Notes under the pieces: model-generated | Database searches by the model: none | What the model was told of the DNA's origin: nothing | The model's input: the letters and a program-made list of their open reading frames with translations, nothing else | Made by a program: the position numbers and the translations under genes | Shown here: piece after piece, positions 1-8,500 of the stretch | Layout of the letters: each line of letters begins with the position of its first letter | Position numbering within the stretch: the stretch's first letter is position 1 | NCBI GenBank assembly: GCA_035370405.1 | Contig: DAOOVT010000014.1 | Location: 1-16,109 of the forward strand | Direction: 5' to 3' | Origin: UBA5232 sp035370405 | GTDB taxonomy: Bacteria; Patescibacteriota; Dojkabacteria; SC72 | Length of the DNA: 16,109 bases

Positions 1-35
1 GCATATTGCCCATAAATTTAATTCCCATAAGGAAA

Positions 36-1301
36 ATGGTTAAAAAAGTTAAGACGATAAAGGAGTATGAAGCAATGACTCTTGCTGAACTTCGAACAGA
101 GGCTCAGGCACTTGGTATAGAAAATTTCATGGAGCTTCCAAAGAGAGAATTAATCATAGAGATTTTGAAGAAATCTACTAATGATGAGGGTTTTGTCTTT
201 GTAGAAGGTATTTTAGAAATAATGAAAGATAGCTCTCACGGAATATTAAGGACGGAAGATCTTCTTCCGAGTGATAATGATGTATATATCTCTGGATCAC
301 AGATACAAAAATTTAGTTTGAGAACTGGAGATCAAATTGCTGGTTATGCAAGACTTCCAAAAGACAAAGAAAAGTATCTTAGCCTATTAAGGGTGGATAC
401 TGTGTATGGAAGGCCTGCAGGAGATGCTGCTAAAAGACCAAATTTTAAGAAGCTTACACCAATATTTCCTAATAGGCAGATTAAATTAGAAACGAAACAA
501 GATGTAATCTCTACAAGAATAATAGATTTGCTTGCACCAATAGGGTTTGGACAAAGATCTATGGTAGTTTCTCCACCTAAAGCTGGTAAAACTTGGCTGT
601 TGAAAGATATCGCTGATGGAATAGCTACTAATTGTCCTGAAGCTAAGCTTATGGTCGTTCTAGTAGGAGAAAGACCAGAAGAAGTTACTGACATGAGAAG
701 ATTTGTAAGAGGGGAGGTTTACGCCTCTAACTTTGATGAACTTCCAGAGCAAAATTGTAAAGTGGCAGAAATGGCTTTGCAGAAAGCTATGAGAATGGTT
801 GAGTGGGGAGATGATGTCATCATATTGATGGATAGTATCACAAGATTAGCTAGAGCTTACAATATTACTATGCCAACATCTGGGAAAACACTTTCAGGTG
901 GATTTGATCCCGCAGCTTTGTATCCTCCTAAGAAATTTTTCGGTGCAGCAAGAAATTTTGAGGAAAATGGAAGTCTCACAATTATTGCTACGGCACTTGT
1001 TGATACTGGAAGTAGAATGGATGACCTTGTTTATGAGGAATTCAAAGGAACAGGGAATATGGAATTGCATCTTGATAGGAGTCTTGCAAACAAAAGGATA
1101 TATCCTGCTATAGATGTTACAAATTCTGGGACAAGAAATGAGGAATTACTCTTAGGAAAAGATGTCTTGAATCAATCATGGAGGATTAGGAGGATGTTAG
1201 AAGTTTTAGATTCTACAGAAAATCCTACCGAAGTATTGATAGAAAGGCTTAAGAAGACTAAAAATAATGAGGAATTCCTTGCTACTCTCCACGAAGCTTA
1301 G
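36..1301 (+). CDS. rho: Transcription termination factor Rho
   Basis: Rho is the hexameric RNA-dependent ATPase and helicase that releases RNA polymerase from untranslated transcripts. From the ATG at 36 it is 421 residues, close to the 419 of E. coli Rho. In order: an N-terminal helical domain; an OB-fold RNA-binding domain (about 50-120) ending its core with SLRTGD; a RecA-type ATPase. Walker A PPKAGKT lies at about 180-186, Walker B VIILMDS at 261-267, the Q-loop LSGGFDP at 286-292, the R-loop region KGTGNMELHL at about 337-346, and an arginine-finger candidate in SGTR at about 367. The start is uncertain. ATG at 36 keeps the extra first helix seen in E. coli but has only AAGG very close upstream. 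ATG at 75 has a well-spaced AAGGAG (60-65). The frame is also open to a TTG at 6. RNP1 reads SSHGILR, lacking the usual aromatic residues. It is the first gene in the window. Confidence 0.97.
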   Translation: MVKKVKTIKEYEAMTLAELRTEAQALGIENFMELPKRELIIEILKKSTNDEGFVFVEGILEIMKDSSHGILRTEDLLPSDNDVYISGSQIQKFSLRTGDQIAGYARLPKDKEKYLSLLRVDTVYGRPAGDAAKRPNFKKLTPIFPNRQIKLETKQDVISTRIIDLLAPIGFGQRSMVVSPPKAGKTWLLKDIADGIATNCPEAKLMVVLVGERPEEVTDMRRFVRGEVYASNFDELPEQNCKVAEMALQKAMRMVEWGDDVIILMDSITRLARAYNITMPTSGKTLSGGFDPAALYPPKKFFGAARNFEENGSLTIIATALVDTGSRMDDLVYEEFKGTGNMELHLDRSLANKRIYPAIDVTNSGTRNEELLLGKDVLNQSWRIRRMLEVLDSTENPTEVLIERLKKTKNNEEFLATLHEA

Positions 1302-1306
1302 AGAAT

Positions 1307-1315
1307 TGGTATAAT
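1307..1315 (+). promoter_or_regulatory. Candidate extended -10 promoter for the M23 peptidase gene
   Basis: TGGTATAAT is a perfect extended -10 element (TG, one base, TATAAT), starting 5 nt after the rho stop. No good -35 is visible 17 bp upstream, but extended -10 promoters can work without one. Transcription would start near 1322, about 24 nt before the ATG at 1346. Such motifs occur by chance in AT-rich DNA, so the call is tentative. Confidence 0.4.
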
Positions 1316-1317
1316 AT

Positions 1318-1345
1318 ATGGTCATATTATTTGGCCATCATTTTT
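1318..1345 (+). terminator. Candidate short intrinsic terminator after rho
   Basis: ATGGTC (1318-1323) pairs with GGCCAT (1333-1338) through one G-U pair, with a 9-nt loop, and five T residues follow at 1341-1345. The stem is only 6 bp and the U tract is short, so termination would be weak. It abuts the start of the next gene and lies over the predicted start of the candidate promoter transcript, so it may instead be a leader structure. Confidence 0.3.
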
Positions 1346-2725
1346 ATGCTCTCGGAAAATAAAAACAATTCACAAAACAAAAATATACCATGGTTAAGTT
1401 TTAAGGATCTTGGAATACCAGGAGAAGATTCTAACGGGCTACGATCAGAAGAGGGGTATCTTTTTGTGAATGACGATATTACTAGTAACTCAGTTATTAA
1501 TGAATTGAAAAAAAAGATTCATTTGTTTTATGTCTCTCAAGCAGGAAAGAACAATGTAATTGAATTTTTCATGTCATTTGTACAGTATTGTTATCAGAGA
1601 ACAAAGGTTGTACTGATACTTCTTTCTGTGATGGCTGATTTGCTGCTTAACCTTTTTAATGATGTAAAAGATTCATTTACTAAAAGTATGTTTTGGGGAA
1701 GAGGGAATTTTCTCAACTCTGCTTTAAAGGTTCTGTTTACTTCCGTTGTATTCATACTCACAATATCATATTTATATCGTAAGCCAGTTGTAACTAGTGC
1801 AAGCGCACAACAGATAGACAGAGTAGGAGTCTTTGAGACAGATGTTATGAGTGTATATTCAACTGCAAACACTCTTGTTCCTAAAAATAGAGCAAGAAGA
1901 TCTGAGGATGAGTATATCGTAAAAGGAGGAGATACACTCAGCTCAATAGCTGCAAATTATGAGGGATTAACAGTTGAGTCTATACTCTGGGCTAATGATA
2001 TGGATGAAAATAGCTACATAAAGCCGGGAGATAAATTGCTTATACCAAGAAGTAATGGTGTGCTGGTTACAGTAAAAAGTGGAGATACGATATATTCTCT
2101 TGCTAAAGAATATTCTGCTAGTGATCAGGCTATTGCAGATGCAAACTGGCTTGATTATCCTTTTGAGTTATCAATTGGACAACAGTTATTTATACCTGAT
2201 GGGAAGAAGCCTACACCCGTCGCTACAACCACATATGTTAGTACTCCGTCATTCTATGTTGGTAATCAATACAAAACTATTTCTTCCTCATCAGTAGGAG
2301 ATCCAAATGTTGGGAAATTCCTTATTTGGCCTGTTGAGGGGCATACAGGAGCGATTTCTCAGTATTTCTCATATTATCATTTAGGTATGGATATTGCTTC
2401 TGGCGCACTTCCCAATGTAGTTGCAGCTGGTAGTGGTACAGTAATTTTTGCAGGATGTAGTGAATCATGTGCTCCTATGGGAAATACATATGGTGGGTCA
2501 GGTTATGCATGGTCAATACAGATTGATCATGGGAATGGATACTCAACTTGGTATGCACACTTAAAGAATATCTATGTAAGGTCAGGACAGGTAGTTTCTA
2601 GGGGTGAAGTCATAGGGCAGATGGGCTCTACTGGAAGATCTACAGGGCCTCATGTGCATTTTGAGGTACGAAGAGGCACTGCATATGGAACTCAGGTTAA
2701 TCCGTTGTTATACTTATCCTTGTAA
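1346..2725 (+). CDS. Membrane-anchored LysM-M23 family peptidoglycan endopeptidase
   Basis: A predicted zinc endopeptidase that cuts peptidoglycan cross-bridges or stem peptides during growth or division. From ATG 1346 it is 459 residues. It begins with about 80 polar residues, then two hydrophobic stretches (about 86-103 and 128-144), of which the second is the clearer membrane span. Two LysM domains follow at about 190-234 and 240-284, then an M23 (LytM-type) domain at about 340-455. All M23 metal and catalytic residues are present: HLGMD (H345, D349), the catalytic His in YAHL (H405), and HVH (H436, H438). An in-frame TTG at 1331 would add five residues; neither start has a clear Shine-Dalgarno sequence. 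The domain carries an insertion with two cysteines (371, 375). The family is clear; the exact bond cut is not. LysM binds N-acetylglucosamine-containing glycan, so the enzyme probably sits outside the membrane, facing the wall. Confidence 0.94.
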   Translation: MLSENKNNSQNKNIPWLSFKDLGIPGEDSNGLRSEEGYLFVNDDITSNSVINELKKKIHLFYVSQAGKNNVIEFFMSFVQYCYQRTKVVLILLSVMADLLLNLFNDVKDSFTKSMFWGRGNFLNSALKVLFTSVVFILTISYLYRKPVVTSASAQQIDRVGVFETDVMSVYSTANTLVPKNRARRSEDEYIVKGGDTLSSIAANYEGLTVESILWANDMDENSYIKPGDKLLIPRSNGVLVTVKSGDTIYSLAKEYSASDQAIADANWLDYPFELSIGQQLFIPDGKKPTPVATTTYVSTPSFYVGNQYKTISSSSVGDPNVGKFLIWPVEGHTGAISQYFSYYHLGMDIASGALPNVVAAGSGTVIFAGCSESCAPMGNTYGGSGYAWSIQIDHGNGYSTWYAHLKNIYVRSGQVVSRGEVIGQMGSTGRSTGPHVHFEVRRGTAYGTQVNPLLYLSL

Positions 2726-2754
2726 TCTTGAGCAACTTGCGTGAATACAGTCTC

Positions 2755-2827
2755 GGGCTTATAGTTTAGTTGGTAAAACATCTCATTCGCATTGAGAAGA
2801 CCGCCGGTTCGAGTCCGGCTAAGTCCA
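2755..2827 (+). tRNA. tRNA-Ala (anticodon CGC)
   Basis: A complete 73-nt cloverleaf. The acceptor stem GGGCTTA pairs with TAAGTCC, the D stem GTTT with AAAC, the anticodon stem TCTCA with TGAGA, and the T stem GCCGG with CCGGC around TTCGAGT. The anticodon CGC (2788-2790) reads GCG, an alanine codon, and the acceptor has the G3-U70 wobble pair that marks alanine tRNAs. The discriminator is A. CCA is not encoded, since TGA follows, so it would be added by a nucleotidyltransferase. The gene lies 29 nt after the peptidase stop. No separate promoter is obvious, so cotranscription is possible. Confidence 0.96.
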
Positions 2828-2873
2828 TGATTTAATATCACAGGGTAAGAAGTTTAAACATTCACAATTTTGT

Positions 2874-2903
2874 TTGACATTGTTGTTCCACGAAACATAG
2901 AAA
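2874..2903 (+). promoter_or_regulatory. Candidate promoter for leuS
   Basis: A perfect TTGACA (2874-2879) is followed after 18 bp by TAGAAA (2898-2903), which matches four of six positions of TATAAT. The 18-bp spacer equals that of the promoters of the two giant genes. Transcription would start near 2910 and give a leader of about 60 nt. TACAAT at 2935-2940 is an alternative -10 with a poor -35. The hairpin at 2888-2909 overlaps this site, so both readings are tentative. Confidence 0.35.
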
Positions 2904-2909
2904 TCGTGG
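2888..2909 (+). terminator. Hairpin after tRNA-Ala, possible weak terminator
   Basis: CCACGA (2888-2893) and TCGTGG (2904-2909) form a perfect 6-bp stem around a 10-nt loop. The next 20 bases are rich in T but have no unbroken run (TCTTTC and TTTCTCTTTT). It could end the tRNA transcript or act as a leader structure of leuS. Confidence 0.3.
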
Positions 2910-2970
2910 TCTTTCAATACTTTCTCTTTTGGTATACAATACTTCAATTAAACTTTTGTGTTTTAATATA

Positions 2971-5409
2971 GTGAAATATATATACAAACCAGAAGAATTT
3001 GAGAAAAAATGGCAGGATAAATGGTTTGAAGACCTGTCGTATCAAGCAAAAGACTTTGATACTAAAAGAGAAAAGTACTATTTGTTGGTAGAGTTCCCAT
3101 ATCCATCTGGTGATAGTATGCATATGGGGCATGTTCGAAACTACTCAATGATGGACTGTGTGGCTAGATTAAGGAGAATGAAAGGTCAAAATGTTTTGTA
3201 TCCCATAGGTTATGATTCTTTTGGACTACCTACAGAAAACTACGCTATAAAGGTAAAGCGTCCCCCTCAGGATATTACAAAAGAAAATATTAGCGTATTT
3301 AGAAGGCAATTAAAAAGCCTGGGGCTTTCTTTTGACTGGGATAGAGAAATTGATACCTCTGATCCTAGCTATTACAAATGGACTCAATGGCTTTTTCTGA
3401 AGCTTTTTGAAAAGGGCTTAGCTTACAAAACGAAGATGCCTATAAACTGGTGTCCTAAGTGTAAGGTAGGTTGTGCTAATGAGGAGGTTGTAGATGGCAA
3501 ACACGAAAGATGTGGAGCAGAAGTTGAAAAAAGAGATATAAATCAATGGGTTCTTAAGATTACAGAGTATGCAGATAGATTGGATAGTGATTTAGATAAG
3601 GTAGAATATGAAGAAAGTGTAAAAGTTAGGCAAAGGAATTGGATTGGGAGAAAGGAATGGTATGATATCAACTATCCAGTAGAGGGTACTAATGAAAGTT
3701 TGACAATATCAACAACAAGACCAGATACTCAATTTGGAGCATCTTTTGTTGTTATCGCACCTGATGGAGAAATCGTTTCCAAACTTATGAAATATATCCC
3801 CAAGAAATATCAGGAAGAAGTGGCAAAATACATAGATACAAGTAGCAAGAAAAGTGATCTTGAGAGAATATCAGAAGGTAGAGAGAAGACTGGTGTATTT
3901 ACAGGGTTATATTGCCTAAATAGCATATCGAAGGAGAGACTGCCAATATATCTGGCGGATTTTGTCCTATCAAATGTTGGCACAGGAGTTGTAGTAGGAG
4001 TGCCTGCTCATGATAGGCGGGATTTTGAATTTGCACAGAAGTTTAATCTCCCTGTAAAAAGAGTCATAGAAGGAGAGAATGGTGATAGATCTGATATCAA
4101 GAATGAGGACCAAGTGTATGAGGGATACGGTATTGTATTCAATTCAGATTTTCTTAATGGAATGCATAGTGAGGAAGCTATGTTGAGAATTGAGCAATAT
4201 CTAAATGAAAAGTCTATTGGAAAAAAGACAGTAAGATACCATCTTAGAGATTGGATTTTTTCAAGACAGCATTATTGGGGAGAGCCAATTCCAATAATTC
4301 ATTGTCCGAAATGTGGAATGGTTCCTCTTTCTGAAAAAGATTTGCCATTAGAACTTCCAAAAGTAGAGCACTATGAACCAACTGATACGGGAGAATCTCC
4401 TCTTGCAAGTATTTCTGATTGGGTTAATGTTAAATGTCCAAAATGTGGAGGAGATGCGAAGAGGGAAACGGATACAATGCCAAATTGGGCAGGGTCTAGT
4501 TGGTACTATTTGAGATATACAGACCCCAAAAATGATGAGAAGTTTGCAGATTTTGAGAAAATGAAATATTGGCTTCCAGTAGATCATTATGAAGGAGGAG
4601 CAGAACATGTTACATTGCATCTTCTGTATTCAAGATTTTGGCACAAGGTATTCTATGACTTGGGACTTGTCCCCACAGAAGAACCGTATATGCACAGAAC
4701 AATCCATGGTATGGTTCTTGGGGAAGGAGGAGTAAAGATGTCAAAATCCCTTGGTAATGTAATTTCTCCAGATAGGTTAATTAAGGAGTATGGTGCTGAT
4801 GTGACAAGAGCATATATGATGTTTATGGGTCCATATGAGGCGGATGTTGTATGGAATGAGAAAACCATAAATGGGATTAAGAGGTTTACTGCTAAATATT
4901 ACGATTTCCTTTTGAGTAAATGGGAAATTGATGAAACTAGCAGTCAATCCGAGAAGGTGCAAAGAGCGATAGAAAAACTTGCTAAAAGGATAGAAAAGAA
5001 TATCCTGACATTCCGATTTAACACTGCTGTCTCCGCACTTATGGAGTTTTACAATGAATTTAGAGAGGATCAGTTTACACATGATGACATAGAAAGGCTC
5101 ATAGTTATACTTGCCCCCATCTTCCCGCATATGTCAGAGGAGATTTGGTCCAAAACAGGACATGTATATAGTGTGCATATGCAAAAATGGCCGGAGATTG
5201 ACGATGCTGTACTCTGTGAGGAGCTTGTTGAAATCCCAGTTCAGATAAATGGAAAAATTCGAGGAAAGATACAAGTAAATATCAATGAAACGGAAGAAGA
5301 AGTCAAAGAAAAAGTTTTGACATCTGATAGGATAAGTCCTGTAGTGGGAGGCAGGGAAATAAAGAAATTCCTCTATGTCAAAGGAAAGATTGTTAGCATA
5401 GTAGTTTAA
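2971..5409 (+). CDS. leuS: Leucyl-tRNA synthetase
   Basis: A class I synthetase that charges tRNA-Leu with leucine in the cytoplasm. From the GTG at 2971 it is 812 residues, within the normal bacterial range. The HIGH-class signature is HMGH (51-54), and KMSKS lies at 589-593 in a typical GMVLGE context. The CP1 editing domain is intact: TTRPDT (248-253), the GTGVVVGVP stretch, and HDRRD (347-351), whose Asp is the usual editing residue. Cysteine pairs at NWCPKC and, downstream, CPKCG and CPKCGG suggest zinc-binding knuckles. The C-terminal domain ends in the usual QINGKIRGK and VKGKIVSIVV segments. The frame extends upstream to a TTG at 2929. GTG 2971 is preferred because the protein then begins with KYIYKPEEFEKKW, the family's usual N terminus. 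No Shine-Dalgarno sequence precedes either start. Nothing in the sequence suggests loss of function. Confidence 0.97.
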   Translation: MKYIYKPEEFEKKWQDKWFEDLSYQAKDFDTKREKYYLLVEFPYPSGDSMHMGHVRNYSMMDCVARLRRMKGQNVLYPIGYDSFGLPTENYAIKVKRPPQDITKENISVFRRQLKSLGLSFDWDREIDTSDPSYYKWTQWLFLKLFEKGLAYKTKMPINWCPKCKVGCANEEVVDGKHERCGAEVEKRDINQWVLKITEYADRLDSDLDKVEYEESVKVRQRNWIGRKEWYDINYPVEGTNESLTISTTRPDTQFGASFVVIAPDGEIVSKLMKYIPKKYQEEVAKYIDTSSKKSDLERISEGREKTGVFTGLYCLNSISKERLPIYLADFVLSNVGTGVVVGVPAHDRRDFEFAQKFNLPVKRVIEGENGDRSDIKNEDQVYEGYGIVFNSDFLNGMHSEEAMLRIEQYLNEKSIGKKTVRYHLRDWIFSRQHYWGEPIPIIHCPKCGMVPLSEKDLPLELPKVEHYEPTDTGESPLASISDWVNVKCPKCGGDAKRETDTMPNWAGSSWYYLRYTDPKNDEKFADFEKMKYWLPVDHYEGGAEHVTLHLLYSRFWHKVFYDLGLVPTEEPYMHRTIHGMVLGEGGVKMSKSLGNVISPDRLIKEYGADVTRAYMMFMGPYEADVVWNEKTINGIKRFTAKYYDFLLSKWEIDETSSQSEKVQRAIEKLAKRIEKNILTFRFNTAVSALMEFYNEFREDQFTHDDIERLIVILAPIFPHMSEEIWSKTGHVYSVHMQKWPEIDDAVLCEELVEIPVQINGKIRGKIQVNINETEEEVKEKVLTSDRISPVVGGREIKKFLYVKGKIVSIVV

Positions 5410-5434
5410 GCAATTGTATATTGTCAAAAAGGAG

Positions 5435-5476
5435 ACTGCTAAAATGTATAGATAATCTCATAGCATTTTCGGCAGT
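5435..5476 (+). terminator. Interrupted inverted repeat after leuS
   Basis: ACTGC (5435-5439) and AAAATG (5441-5446) can pair with CATTTT (5464-5469) and GCAGT (5472-5476), leaving a small internal loop and a 17-nt loop. No T run follows, so it is not a classic intrinsic terminator. It could be a 3' stabilising hairpin for leuS mRNA. It begins 26 nt after the leuS stop and ends 18 nt before the -35 of the next gene. Confidence 0.35.
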
Positions 5477-5494
5477 AAATTAGTGGGAAAATCT

Positions 5495-5524
5495 TTGACA
5501 CAACTTAATAAATTCACATATACT
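5495..5524 (+). promoter_or_regulatory. Sigma-70-type promoter of giant gene copy 1
   Basis: A perfect TTGACA (5495-5500) is followed after 18 bp by TATACT (5519-5524). The predicted start is near 5531, giving a leader of about 55 nt. The same two hexamers with the same spacing occur before copy 2 (11707-11736), while DNA further upstream differs between the copies. That conservation supports a working promoter. Confidence 0.75.
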
Positions 5525-5585
5525 GTATAGATAGACATTACCGTCCTTGTCCTGTTGTGTCTCGTGTCTGGATAACTAAAGCAAT
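5525..5585 (+). promoter_or_regulatory. Conserved leader without Shine-Dalgarno, copy 1
   Basis: This 61-nt stretch between promoter and ATG matches the copy 2 leader apart from five transitions. It is rich in T and C in its middle part and has no purine-rich Shine-Dalgarno sequence at normal spacing. AGACA (5533-5537) and TGTCT (5558-5562) could pair weakly. A TAA at 5577-5579, in frame with the gene, fixes ATG 5586 as the first possible start. Confidence 0.55.
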
Positions 5586-8500
5586 ATGAGTAAAATAGAC
5601 TGCCTAAAACTAATAACCGTAAGGATTACAACAATAATCTCATGCGTATTTTTGCTGACAATAACCATGGGAGAAATGGCATATGGAGCAGGAACAGACA
5701 CGATTAATGTAGAGGGGAAGATAGTGAGGAACGATGTGGGGCATGAGGGAATGAATGTAGTAACAGGTTCTCCTGCATGTGTAGTAACAGGTGATTCAAA
5801 TGACACATGTGACTTTAGAGTAAGATATTACTCCAGTTCAACAGGAGGGACATTGTATCTAACAGAGACATTTCAGAACATAGAGATAGGTCAATACAAT
5901 GGAGGTTTTAATATCTCATTGGGGAGTGGAGCAACAACAGCAGGAACATACAGTAACCTGAGTGGAATGGTAAAGGGAGAAGATACGATATACATGGAGA
6001 TATCATTTTCTCCAGCAGGAGACGAAACATACACGGAGATATTCGGCAGAATGCCACTTCAATCATCAGCATATGCCATAAAGTCGAAGTATTCATCAGG
6101 AGCGAGTAGTGCATTTCAATTTGCACAATCATCAGATCCATCAGGATATACCAATCCAGTAGCAGGAATGGTTTACTTTGATACTACAACGAATACATTG
6201 AAGATATATAACGGAAGTAGTTGGGAGAAGATATCGAGTGGAGCAGCAGGGACGTCCTTGTGGAGTGATGGAGGAACATATACATATCTGACGGATACCG
6301 CAGATAGTTTTTCATTAGGATCATCAAGCTATACACCGATAGGAACGAAGAGCTATGCGGATTACATATTGGGATTAACAAGTAATCCGGTATTTTCTTT
6401 TGATATGCCAATGGATAGATTAAGTGTGTGGGGAGACAAGAAGCAGACAGGTCTAACAGTACTTAGTAGTTATGGATCTTCAGATTCATGGCCATTGGTA
6501 ACATTTCAGTCAACATCAGCAAATTTTGGGTCAGCGGTATTGAATGTGGTACAGGGAGGAACAGGAAAGATAGCGACATTCTACAAGGGAAGTACGGAGG
6601 CATTTACATTTGGAAGTGATCAGACATTTTTGATAGGTCAGAGGACGGGAGTACCATCGAGTACAAGTGATAGGCTTTACAATGTAGGAGGAGTGTTGTA
6701 TTGGAATGGGTCATCGATATGTACATTAGCAAGTGGATGTGGAGTGACATCGTTGTGGAGTGATGCAGGGACATATACATATTTGAATAGTACGAGTGAT
6801 AACTTGGTATTAGGAGGGAATAGTTTAGCAACGGCGAAGTTTTTCTTTGATGTGACGAATGGGAGATTGGGAATTGGGACGAGTAGTCCTACTGCAAAAT
6901 TGGATATAGCTGGAGATAATTCGATTATAAAAAATACATTTGGAGACCTGACCATAATGCCGGCAGAGAGTCTAGTAGTGAGGGCGAATGATACTAATCC
7001 AGATAATTTGCAGGAGTGGCAGAATTCGGTAGGAGCAGTATTGGCATTAATAAACAGTAGTGGTTATGCAAGTTTCGGAGGAGGAGGAGGTACAGGAAAT
7101 TCGGTGTTGTCTTTGGGAGGGAATACAGGAATGATATCTCAGATAAACCTAGAGAGTTCAGGGAACATAGATGTGTTGAATCCAACAGATGGAGATTTGT
7201 GGTGGAATGGAACAGAGTTGTACTTTTTTGATGGAGATAGGAATACGAATTTGTTAACAGGAGGTAAGGAGGAATACATAGTATATGGATTAGTGAGTGA
7301 TAACAACTATTTGTCATTAAGTCATAATCAGAATACATATGCAATGGAAGCACAGGGTTATGTGTGTGTAGGAGGAGAAGAGGATGCTAATTGTACAGGA
7401 GGACAATGGAAGAATATTAGTGAATGGGGGAAGGTAATAACAGATACAGGATATTTGGATTGGTATACAGCAGATAAGATGTCGAGCAACGTTAATGTGA
7501 ATACAGGAGATATACAGTTGGGGAGTAATAAGTCATATGGGATATATACATCAGAACCAATAAGGACGACAGGAGCAAAGAAGTATGGAGATATATCATG
7601 GACAGAGGATTTAGGAAGTACAGGTAAGATATCAGTATTAACAAGGAGTGGTACACCAGAGCAAAGATACGAGTATATGACAGATTCTTTAGTATATTCA
7701 CAGGAGTTATCACCAGATGGTAAAACATTGTACATAGGGGGAGAATTTCGTAATATCTATGAGAAAAACTATGGAACAGCTATCCCCATAGATATAACCA
7801 CAGGAGAACCGGTGGAAGGAAACTGTCCCAATAAAATGGGAGGGGATGTATATGCTTCAATTTCAGATGGTAATGGAGGGTGGTATCTAAGTGGTGCTGG
7901 TATTGGGGTAGAAACGGTTAGTGGTATTCACAACTATTATGATTTGATCCACATAAGGGAAGACTGTAGTCTTGATCCAGACTTTGGGTTTGATACTGGA
8001 CTTTATATATATTCCCTTTATCTCAAAGATAATGTACTTTATGTAGGTGGGGATTTTACAAGTATAGGTGGTCAAAGTAGAAACAGGTTGGCAGCGATTG
8101 ATTTAGCAACGAACTCTGTAACGAGTTTTAATCCTAATGTTGATGGTACCATTCGAACTATGGTTATGAGTGATAATATTTTGTATATAGGGGGCTCTTT
8201 TACAAGTGTAGGAGGACAGGCTAGAAGTAAATTAGCAGGAATAGATATAACTACGGGTTTAGTAACAAACTTCAGTGCAGATGCAAATGATGTAGTGTAT
8301 GCTCTTCAGATTAGGAACAACATTCTTTATGTAGGAGGTTCTTTTACTAGTATAGGCGGTCAGAGTAGAAATAGATTGGCAGGGATAGATTTAACAACTG
8401 GCTCAGTAACAAGTTTTAATCCAAATGCGAACAATACAGTTAGGGCAATGATTTTAAGAGATAATATCCTCTTTTTAGGGGGAGAATTCACTAATGCCGG

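Larger units (their letters stand above)
5486..7727 (+). repeat. Long direct repeat, first member (partner 11698-13933)
   Basis: From just upstream of the promoter to the start of the propeller, this DNA matches 11698-13933 with only scattered substitutions, two one-codon indels and one diverged island near 6898-6995. The offset is 6,212 bp, falling to 6,206 bp after the indels. Similarity weakens in the propeller and returns sharply near 9676 and 15893. It reflects tandem duplication of the whole gene with its promoter. Confidence 0.9.

Noticed and set aside
344..694. Minus-strand open frame inside rho
   Set aside because: It is antisense to well-conserved Rho residues, has no recognisable domain, and its existence is explained by rho codon use.
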